Part shown: piece after piece, positions 1 through 6,164 of the stretch
Layout: every line of letters starts with the position of its first letter
Numbering within the stretch: position 1 is the first letter of the stretch
Assembly: GCA_002392405.1 (NCBI GenBank)
Contig: DGGY01000027.1
Coordinates: 1 to 12,329 of the forward strand
Reading direction: 5' to 3'
Length of the DNA: 12,329 nt
DNA from: Treponema sp. UBA3862
GTDB taxonomy: Bacteria; Spirochaetota; Spirochaetia; Treponematales; Treponemataceae
The notes under the pieces: model-generated
Told to the model about the DNA's origin: nothing
Seen by the model: only the letters and a program-made list of their open reading frames with translations
Database searches by the model: none
Program-made: the position numbers and the translations under genes

Positions 1-27
1 TACTTTTGGGACAGCCCCTTTTTTTTT
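1..27 (+). terminator. 3' arm and T-tract of an intrinsic terminator cut by the window edge
   Basis: The window opens with TTTTGGGACAGCCCC followed by nine T residues (19-27). A GC-rich block running straight into a T-tract is what the descending arm of a rho-independent terminator looks like. The expected ascending arm (GGGGCTGTCCCAAAA) would lie just left of position 1. Within the window only a weak GGG/CCC pairing (8-10 with 15-17) is possible, so the full hairpin is inferred. It would end transcription of an unseen plus-strand gene just before the dut promoter. Confidence 0.6.
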
Positions 28-42
28 ATTATGTGCCGGCAG

Positions 43-77
43 TTTAATTTTCTGCTGTTATCAGTTATAATACTCCT
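43..77 (+). promoter_or_regulatory. Probable sigma-70 promoter of dut, placed for a leaderless transcript
   Basis: A perfect -10 hexamer TATAAT lies at 66-71, with TTTAAT at 43-48 as a 3-of-6 match to the -35 box and a 17-nt spacer. Only six bases (ACTCCT) separate the -10 from the ATG at 78. A start site about 7 nt after the -10 would therefore fall on the A of the start codon. No purine-rich Shine-Dalgarno is present before the ATG. The hexamer and spacing are seen directly; the leaderless transcript is inferred. Confidence 0.6.
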
Positions 78-518
78 ATGAATACCTGTAAAATTAAAAT
101 TGTTACTGAGGAAGGTGTAAAGCTTCCTGCTTACCAGACTGCCGGCAGCGCAGGCTGTGATGTCTGTGCTTTTTTGTCTGAGGATATTGTTTTAAAACCG
201 GGGGAGAGAGCTCTTGTTCCGACCGGAATAAAAATGGCCATTGAAGAAGGCTATGAAGTTCAGGTGCGCCCCCGCTCAGGTCTTGCGGCTAAAAACGGAG
301 TTACTGTCCTTAATACTCCGGGAACAATTGACAGCGATTACCGCGGTGAAGTAAAAGTTATCCTTATAAATCTTGGAAAAGAAGATTTTGTAATCAAAAA
401 CGGTGAAAGAATTGCCCAGCTTGTCTGCGCTCCTGTTACACAGGCTGTTTTTGAAAAGACTTCTTCCCTTGATGAAACTGAACGCGGTGAAGGCGGTTTT
501 GGTCATACAGGAAAATAA
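78..518 (+). CDS. dut: dUTP diphosphatase (dUTPase)
   Basis: This 146-residue protein is a trimeric-type dUTPase. It hydrolyses dUTP to dUMP and pyrophosphate in the cytoplasm, keeping uracil out of DNA and supplying dUMP for thymidylate synthesis. All five family motifs are present in order: SAGCDV (24-29), RPRSG (64-68), [12 protein letters not shown] (80-91, with D85 as the expected catalytic Asp), NGERIAQLV (108-116), and the C-terminal glycine-rich arm [10 protein letters not shown] (136-145). Length matches the family (about 145-152). The ATG at 78 is preferred because it leaves the usual short lead-in before the KLPAYQT strand. No Shine-Dalgarno precedes it, and a TATAAT sits 6 nt upstream, so it may be translated from a leaderless mRNA. 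It is the first gene of the cluster, and the lptF-like gene begins 2 nt after its stop. Confidence 0.97.
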   Translation: MNTCKIKIVTEEGVKLPAYQTAGSAGCDVCAFLSEDIVLKPGERALVPTGIKMAIEEGYEVQVRPRSGLAAKNGVTVLNTPGTIDSDYRGEVKVILINLGKEDFVIKNGERIAQLVCAPVTQAVFEKTSSLDETERGEGGFGHTGK

Positions 519-523
519 CTTTG
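509..523 (+). promoter_or_regulatory. Ribosome binding site supporting the TTG start of the lptF-like gene
   Basis: AGGA at 509-512, inside the last codons of dut, lies 8 nt before TTG at 521. This is normal Shine-Dalgarno spacing and supports translation of the long form starting at TTG, probably coupled to dut. The competing in-frame ATG at 863 has GGGAG only 2 nt upstream (856-860), which is too close to work well. Confidence 0.55.
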
Positions 524-1993
524 CCCCGTTTCTTTGAATCTTTCTGCAGTAAATCTGAAAAACTCATCAATGCCTGCTTTACCCGTATCAGGGCTTTATT
601 AAATAAAGCATCAGCATTTTTGTTTTCACTTCATAAAAGGCTCAAAAAAATAAAGCGTGTGCGCCATATTGAAGCGTTCGGCTATTACTATTACAGGCTC
701 TGGACTAAAAGTAAGTACCGTGCCCTTATCTTTAAAATCTTAAAGGAAAAAGTAAAACCTGCCTGGGAAAAATTCAATCTTTTAAATTCTCTTTTTTACT
801 GGGCTTCTCTTTTAATGTACCGTCTTGGCTTTAATAAACAGGGCGATTTTTTAGCGGGAGCCATGCAGGAAAAATCAGGGCTTAACCGTCATGTTTTTTA
901 CCGCTATCTTTTAAAAGAACTTTTTCTCTACTTTTTTGTTGCCTTTTTATTTTTCTTTTTTATCTTCTTTGTAAATCAGATTCTTCTTATTATTCAGAAA
1001 ATCCTGGAAAAAAAGGTTCCGCTCTGGGATGTTATCCGTCTGATGACTTATGCGCTTCCTTCAATTATTGCCCAGTCAGCCCCCTTTGCAACTCTGGTTG
1101 GATTTTTGATGTGTCTTGGACGCTTAGTCAGTGAAAATGAAGTTTTGATTTTCCGTGCCTCCGGCCAGAGTTATGCTTCTATTTTAGCGCCCGTTATTAT
1201 TTTAGGCGGAATCATTTCGCTGGGGTCATTTTTTGTAAACGACTATCTTCTTCCTCTGGGAACGATTAAATACAATAAACTTTACCGTTCAATTCTTGCC
1301 TCTAATCCTGCGGTTGAACTTGAACCTAATTCTGTCAAAAAAACTGTCGATAAAACCCTGGTCATCGGTGATGTAAAAGGCGACAATGTAAGTGACCTGA
1401 TTTTTTTTGATACAGGTTCTGACGGTCAGCAGAGAATTGTTGTAGCAGATGAATCAAAAGTAAAAAAGGCTTCTGATCCCGGTGTCCTTATGACTTTAGA
1501 GATGAATAATGCTGCCGTAATGCTTTTTGACAAGAGCCACCGCGACAAATATGACCTTCTTACTTCTGATGTAATGAACTTAAACGTATTTGAATCTTCC
1601 ATAAGTGCAACTTCACAGAAAGTAAGTCCGCGCGAAATGACTTCGTGGGATCTTCATAAACAGATTAAGGCTTTTGAATCCATTGAAGGCCATTCTAAAA
1701 AACAGCTTAATTCTTACAAACTTGAATACAATAAAAAATTCTCCCTGCCTTTCGGCTCGATTTTCTTTGCGTTTTTAGCCCTGCCGCTCGCCCTCCTGTT
1801 CGGTAAGCATAACGGTCAGACAATAGGACTTATAATCGGGATTGTAATCTGCGTTCTTTACTGGACCGTTATGGTTTTAGGGCAGATTTTCGGCAACAGG
1901 GGCGGTTTAAACGGTTTCTGGGTAATGTGGGCTCCTAACATAATTATTACTGTCACGGCGGGTATTTTTTATTCAAGGCTGGCGGGAAAGTAA
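521..1993 (+). CDS. lptF: LptF/LptG family permease with long basic N-terminal extension (LptF-like)
   Basis: This is a transmembrane subunit of the LptB2FG-type ABC exporter, which extracts lipopolysaccharide or a related lipid from the inner membrane. Family marks visible are TM1 at about 134-156; a TM2 region at about 176-200; the cytoplasmic coupling segment ENEVLIFRASGQS (205-217); a periplasmic beta-rich domain at about 245-370; and a C-terminal membrane half opening with EYNKKFSLPFGS (402-413) and LPLALLFG (421-428). The usual family length is about 360, but this frame gives 490. The extra 114 N-terminal residues carry about 24 Lys/Arg against 6 Asp/Glu and look helical and amphipathic. 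A shorter form from ATG 863 (Met115, about 376 residues) is possible, but the TTG has the better ribosome binding site. It lies between dut (2-nt gap) and the LptG-like gene (15-nt gap). LptF rather than LptG is assigned mainly from gene order, so the symbol is tentative. Confidence 0.88.
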   Translation: MPRFFESFCSKSEKLINACFTRIRALLNKASAFLFSLHKRLKKIKRVRHIEAFGYYYYRLWTKSKYRALIFKILKEKVKPAWEKFNLLNSLFYWASLLMYRLGFNKQGDFLAGAMQEKSGLNRHVFYRYLLKELFLYFFVAFLFFFFIFFVNQILLIIQKILEKKVPLWDVIRLMTYALPSIIAQSAPFATLVGFLMCLGRLVSENEVLIFRASGQSYASILAPVIILGGIISLGSFFVNDYLLPLGTIKYNKLYRSILASNPAVELEPNSVKKTVDKTLVIGDVKGDNVSDLIFFDTGSDGQQRIVVADESKVKKASDPGVLMTLEMNNAAVMLFDKSHRDKYDLLTSDVMNLNVFESSISATSQKVSPREMTSWDLHKQIKAFESIEGHSKKQLNSYKLEYNKKFSLPFGSIFFAFLALPLALLFGKHNGQTIGLIIGIVICVLYWTVMVLGQIFGNRGGLNGFWVMWAPNIIITVTAGIFYSRLAGK

Positions 1994-2008
1994 AAGCAGG
2001 GAAGTTTA

Positions 2009-3079
2009 ATGACGCTTGTAAAATATCTTCTAAAAAAGTTCATTCCTCTTTTTATAGGCTCACTTTTATTCTTTGCCTTTGTCCTTGTTCTTGTAGACCT
2101 TTTTATGAATCTGTGGAATTTTATTTCAAACGGGGTAGCCGCTTCAATTGTTTTTAAAATCATGCTGCTTTATTTTCCTAAGGCCGTCTGGTACTCAGCT
2201 CCGCTTGCAATTCTTTTTGCGGTTTCTTATACACTGTCTGACTTTTACGCAAATAATGAGCTCATTGCGGTTTTTGCTTCGGGAGTTCCGCTCATCCGCT
2301 TTACTTTTCCGCTTTTAGTTTTTTCATTTTTAATGAGTTTTGCTCTTTTCTTTTTTGAAAATAAATATGTAGTTCCGACCTATGCTGAAAAAGTTGAACT
2401 TCAGGATCTTGTCTTAAACCGTGAAAAAAGCCTTAATAATGATAAAATTGTCGTCATTTCAGAAAAGGGAAACATCATCTATAAGGCAGATTTTTATGAC
2501 AACTCAGTCATGCGCCTTTATTCTCTTTATATTGTCATCAGAAATGAAGATAAAACCTTAAACAGCATTATCCGTGCAGATTCTGCGCTTTGGGTTGAAG
2601 ACAAGTGGCGTTTAAGCGGGGCAACAAAATATACTTTGGCCGACGGCGAGATTCTTTCAGGTTCTGTTGATAAGGAAACTGCCGCACGCCTGACAGAAAT
2701 TCCTGAAACTTTTCGTAATAATACAATTTCTGTAGAAACGGTAAACACTAAAGAAGCAAAAGAATATATTCACCACTTAAAAAAAGCGGGACTTCCTTTT
2801 GCAGAACCTTTAAGCGTTTATTATAAAAAGTTTGCCTTCCCCTTTATTCTTTTTATTGTAGTTTTCCTTTCAATCGGTTTAAGCGGAAAGACAAGAAAAA
2901 ATGTAATGCTGATTTCCCTTGCAAGCTGTATTTCTGCGGCAGTTCTGTATTATGTTTTTCAGATGGTTACAATGCTCATGGCTCGTTTTTCACTTTTAAC
3001 ACCTTTTATGGGGGCCTGGCTTCCTGTCTTCTTGTTTGTAATTATCAGTATTGTTCTGTTAAAATATGCACGCACTTAA
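2009..3079 (+). CDS. lptG: LptF/LptG family permease (LptG-like)
   Basis: This is the second permease subunit and the likely heterodimer partner of the upstream gene product. At 356 residues it has the normal family size. TM1 spans about 12-35, a second membrane block about 50-75, and the cytoplasmic coupling segment NELIAVFASGVP is at 83-94. A third membrane helix lies at about 97-117. The periplasmic domain (about 120-265) includes the W-x-L-S-G strand (WRLSG, 200-204), which is typical of the family's jellyroll. Three C-terminal helices follow (about 274-293, 298-325 and 333-352). The start is fixed by AGGGA at 1998-2002, 6 nt before ATG. The pair needs the cytoplasmic ATPase LptB and the periplasmic LptA/LptC bridge, none of which is encoded here. 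What lipid it moves in this lineage cannot be told from the sequence; treponemes are generally thought to lack classical LPS. Confidence 0.88.
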   Translation: MTLVKYLLKKFIPLFIGSLLFFAFVLVLVDLFMNLWNFISNGVAASIVFKIMLLYFPKAVWYSAPLAILFAVSYTLSDFYANNELIAVFASGVPLIRFTFPLLVFSFLMSFALFFFENKYVVPTYAEKVELQDLVLNREKSLNNDKIVVISEKGNIIYKADFYDNSVMRLYSLYIVIRNEDKTLNSIIRADSALWVEDKWRLSGATKYTLADGEILSGSVDKETAARLTEIPETFRNNTISVETVNTKEAKEYIHHLKKAGLPFAEPLSVYYKKFAFPFILFIVVFLSIGLSGKTRKNVMLISLASCISAAVLYYVFQMVTMLMARFSLLTPFMGAWLPVFLFVIISIVLLKYART

Positions 3080-3101
3080 GGTGCTTTTTTAAGGATTTAT
3101 T

Positions 3102-4241
3102 ATGGTTTTAAATGTATTTGATATTAAGCATGAATCTTCTGACGGTAAGGCACGCACCGGAACTCTTCATCTCCCGCATGGCGATGTTCAGACTCCTGTT
3201 TTTATGCCTGTCGGAACAAATGCAACCGTTAAGGCCCTCACAAAAGATGATTTAGACGAAATCGGTTTTGAAATTATTCTTGCAAACACCTATCACCTCT
3301 ATCTGCGTCCGGGCTCTGATATTATTGAAGAAGCCGGCGGCCTGCACGGATTTTCAGGATGGAAGAAAAATTTTCTTACAGATTCAGGCGGATTTCAGGT
3401 ATGGTCACTTTCAAAACTCCGTAAGATTACTGAAGAAGGTGCGTATTTTGCTTCAAATATTGACGGCAGCCGTCACATGTTCACTCCGGAAAAAGTTGTA
3501 GATGTTCAGGCTCAGTTTAATTCTGATATCCAGATGCAGCTTGATGTCTGCACGGGCTGGGGAATTGATAAAAAAGAAGCGGTGCATGCACTTGATATTA
3601 CAGAAAACTGGCTTAAACGGGCAAAAGAAGAGTGGCTTAAAAAACAGGATGAAGGCTATAAAGGACTTCTGCTTCCAATCGTGCAGGGAAACTTTTTTGA
3701 AGATTTAAGAAAGCGCTCTGCTGATTTTGTTGTTTCCATGGATTTACCCGCTATTGCAATCGGCGGTTTGAGCGTAGGGGAGCCTGCAGAAGAGTTTGCT
3801 TCAATGCTCGATTATACTGTCACGCATCTTCCAAAAGAAAAGGCAAAATATGTAATGGGAATCGGAACTCCTGACTATATTCTTGATGCCGTTCATTCTG
3901 GAATTGATATGTTTGACTGTGTTCTTCCGACCAGAAACGCAAGAAACGGTTCTTATTTTACTCATGACGGAAATCTTTCGATTAAACAGGAGCGCTTTAT
4001 TCACGACTTTGGTCCTGTTGATAAAGAATGTAACTGTAAGGTTTGCCGCAATTATTCAAGAAGCTATCTTCGTCACCTTTTTAAGGAACAGGAAATTTTA
4101 AGCTGCATGCTCGCAAGTTACCATAATCTTTACTTTTTACATAACATGATGAAAGAAATCCGTAACGCAATCGAAGAAAACAGGTTTGAAGAATATAGAA
4201 CTGAATTCTTAAAACGCTATCATGCAGGAAACATAAAATAG
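3102..4241 (+). CDS. tgt: tRNA-guanine(34) transglycosylase
   Basis: This enzyme exchanges guanine at the wobble position of tRNAs with GUN anticodons for preQ1, a step in queuosine synthesis. It is cytoplasmic. Its 379 residues match the bacterial family (E. coli 375). Visible motifs are DSGGFQ (94-99, substrate-binding Asp94), AIGGLSVGE (219-227), and the nucleophile Asp272 in MFDCVLPTRNAR. The structural zinc site is C310-x-C312-x2-C315 plus H341 in SYHNLYFLH. These positions all sit 8 residues beyond the E. coli numbering, so the fold is intact. AAGGA (3091-3095) lies 6 nt before ATG. It follows lptG by 22 nt and so is probably in the same transcript. No other queuosine gene (queA, queG, queF) is nearby. 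Confidence 0.97.
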   Translation: MVLNVFDIKHESSDGKARTGTLHLPHGDVQTPVFMPVGTNATVKALTKDDLDEIGFEIILANTYHLYLRPGSDIIEEAGGLHGFSGWKKNFLTDSGGFQVWSLSKLRKITEEGAYFASNIDGSRHMFTPEKVVDVQAQFNSDIQMQLDVCTGWGIDKKEAVHALDITENWLKRAKEEWLKKQDEGYKGLLLPIVQGNFFEDLRKRSADFVVSMDLPAIAIGGLSVGEPAEEFASMLDYTVTHLPKEKAKYVMGIGTPDYILDAVHSGIDMFDCVLPTRNARNGSYFTHDGNLSIKQERFIHDFGPVDKECNCKVCRNYSRSYLRHLFKEQEILSCMLASYHNLYFLHNMMKEIRNAIEENRFEEYRTEFLKRYHAGNIK

Positions 4242-4331
4242 GACGTATTCGTTCTAAAAAAAATCGCCTCAAAAATAATCTAAAACACAGGCGGATTTCT
4301 GCCGAAAATGAAGCGGTGAGGTTTTTGATTT

Positions 4332-6137
4332 ATGAGAAAATGCAGATTTGTTTTGCCCTTAATATTTTCAGTTTCGCTTTTACTGACAGCACAGGAGAAT
4401 CCTGGCAGTGAGCAGGCTCCCGCTGTAGCAGAGACTTCCGCAGATACCCTCGTTCCCGCAGATTCTATCTCCTCAGTTGATTCTGATGAGGCTGCCTCAT
4501 CTGATCATAACGTTCCTGACAGTGAAAGTGAAGATGTTGTTGATGCGCGCATAAATAAATCAAAAAAATCAGTTTCCCATAAACCCGGACTTTCTGATGT
4601 TCCTGACGAAAAGCGTCCTGAAAAACAGGATAAGGATAAAATAAAAGAACTTGATGAAACTTATCCTGACACCCGTAAAGAAAATGCTGATACATTAAAA
4701 TACGGGATGGAAGATGATATTGTTGAACTGCTTGATAAACTTGTAAAAAACGAAGACATCCGCTTTACAGATGAAGTTTATGATCTTTTTCAGACCACAA
4801 AAAACAGTTTAGTGCGTGAAAAAATCCTTGAGTATTTTACAAAACTCGAAGATCCCTGCCTTGAAGATTATGCGGTAATGATTTTAAACGACCCGTATGA
4901 TGAGAAAAATACGACTGTAGGTGCGGTTTTTAAATACATTCAGACTGTAAAAACTGTCGAGGCAATTCCTGCTGTTCTTACTTTACTTGAAAATGAGGAT
5001 GAAGATTATTTTAATCACTGTCTTACAACTTTAGGTGAAATCGGCGGGGCAGAGGAAGCCGTTTATTTAACTCAGTATCTTGAACGCGAAGACCTTTCTC
5101 TTGGCCAGAAACAGCAGCTTGTTAAAGTTCTTGGAAAAATCAAGGCAGTAGAAACTTATGACGCACTTGTAGAAATGGCTCAGGATGAAGATGAAAATAC
5201 CTTTATCAGAATGTATGCCTCTGAAGCAATCGGTAATATGGGAAAAGAAGATGCGGTTGATATTCTTGTTAAGCTTTACGAAGACCGTGATCCTAAACTT
5301 AGAAGCTATGTAATTAAAGGTCTTGCCTGTCATAAAGATAACGAAGAAGCCAAAAAAACTGTTTTAGAAGCAATCCGCGACTCACACGTTTCAGTACGGC
5401 TTGAAGCAATAGATGCCTGCGTAAAAAACGAATATAAAGAAGCAGTTCCCTTCATGATTTACCGTCTAGAAAAAGACAAGGAAGATGCAATCAAAAAGAA
5501 GTGCTATCCTGCAATTGCAAAACTGGATACAAAAGAAGGAAATGAATATTTAATAAAGCAGATTACAGATAAAAAGGTTGCAGATACTCCTAAAAGCAGA
5601 ATTGCAACGGCTCTTTTAGAAAACGGGGATACAGGAACAAAAGAAATTATTGAACTTGCCCGGGAAACTGTAAAAGATGACAGGCGAAAACAGCTCCGTT
5701 ATGCCCTTGGAAAAGAATTTGCAAAGTACAAGAGAAGTGAATTTGCTGATATCTGTAAAGATTATCTAGCTTCAAAAGATACTGCGACACAGGGAACAGG
5801 CCTTGATATCTATGCAAAGGGAAGATATTCCTCTGTTACTCCGGATGTGCAGAAAATCGTAACTGATGCTGCAAAAACTCCGTCAAAGAAAAATGCAAAC
5901 GCAGAAAAAGCGGCGCGGATTTTAGGAAAAACTGATTCTGCTGTAATTGAAGCAGAAAAAATCCGTGAAGAAGCAGTAGCTGCCGAAGAAGCGCGTAAAA
6001 AGGCGGCAGAAGAAAAGGTAAAAAAGCAGACCGGTGTCTATAAAAAGAATGGCACAGTATCAGCGCCTTCAGCGGCAGGTAACTCAGCCTCTGAAGGAAC
6101 TTCGGCCACAGCACCAGACAATTCCAACGCTAAATAG
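4332..6137 (+). CDS. Exported HEAT-repeat protein with C-terminal coiled coil
   Basis: This is a 601-residue protein of unknown function. Residues 1-20 form a Sec signal peptide (basic n-region RKCR, hydrophobic core, likely cleavage after LLTA). There is no lipobox, so a soluble periplasmic location is inferred. Residues 21-120 are acidic, Ser/Pro-rich and probably disordered. From about 125 to 520, paired helices of HEAT/PBS-lyase type recur; units such as MYASEAIGNMGKEDAVDILV and SVRLEAIDACVKNEYKEAVP show the pattern. Residues about 536-566 are an Ala/Glu/Lys-rich coiled coil, followed by a Ser/Ala/Thr-rich tail. HEAT arrays usually act as protein-binding scaffolds, so a structural or assembly role in the envelope is a guess. 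GGTGAGG (4315-4321) lies 10 nt before ATG. The gene is 90 nt after tgt with no convincing terminator between, so read-through from the dut operon is possible. A weak -10-like AATAAT (4274-4279) could add local transcription. Confidence 0.85.
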   Translation: MRKCRFVLPLIFSVSLLLTAQENPGSEQAPAVAETSADTLVPADSISSVDSDEAASSDHNVPDSESEDVVDARINKSKKSVSHKPGLSDVPDEKRPEKQDKDKIKELDETYPDTRKENADTLKYGMEDDIVELLDKLVKNEDIRFTDEVYDLFQTTKNSLVREKILEYFTKLEDPCLEDYAVMILNDPYDEKNTTVGAVFKYIQTVKTVEAIPAVLTLLENEDEDYFNHCLTTLGEIGGAEEAVYLTQYLEREDLSLGQKQQLVKVLGKIKAVETYDALVEMAQDEDENTFIRMYASEAIGNMGKEDAVDILVKLYEDRDPKLRSYVIKGLACHKDNEEAKKTVLEAIRDSHVSVRLEAIDACVKNEYKEAVPFMIYRLEKDKEDAIKKKCYPAIAKLDTKEGNEYLIKQITDKKVADTPKSRIATALLENGDTGTKEIIELARETVKDDRRKQLRYALGKEFAKYKRSEFADICKDYLASKDTATQGTGLDIYAKGRYSSVTPDVQKIVTDAAKTPSKKNANAEKAARILGKTDSAVIEAEKIREEAVAAEEARKKAAEEKVKKQTGVYKKNGTVSAPSAAGNSASEGTSATAPDNSNAK

Positions 6138-6138
6138 A

Positions 6139-6164
6139 CTGATTTTGCTTTAAGAGGAAATCGG
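6139..6164. terminator. Weak hairpin between convergent genes, possible bidirectional terminator
   Basis: CTGATTT (6139-6145) can pair with AAATCGG (6158-6164), giving seven pairs including one G-U and a 12-nt loop. It fills almost the whole 27-nt gap between the HEAT gene stop and the helicase stop. It is AT-rich and has no T-tract on either strand, so it is a weak candidate. Nothing else in this gap looks like a terminator. Confidence 0.25.

Noticed and set aside
863..865. ATG 863 as the true start of the LptF-like protein
   Set aside because: It gives a family-typical length, but its GGGAG is only 2 nt away, whereas TTG 521 has well-spaced AGGA. It stays as an alternative, not the main call.
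3072..3090. GCAC/GTGC mini-hairpin followed by six T residues between lptG and tgt
   Set aside because: The stem is only 4-5 bp and overlaps the lptG stop codon. It is too weak to be a terminator, and the tgt ribosome binding site follows at once, so the operon is expected to read through.
4262..4297. AATCGCCT / AGGCGGATT imperfect inverted repeat between tgt and the HEAT gene
   Set aside because: It has a bulge, a 19-nt loop and no T-tract, so it does not look like an intrinsic terminator, and I see no riboswitch-like structure.
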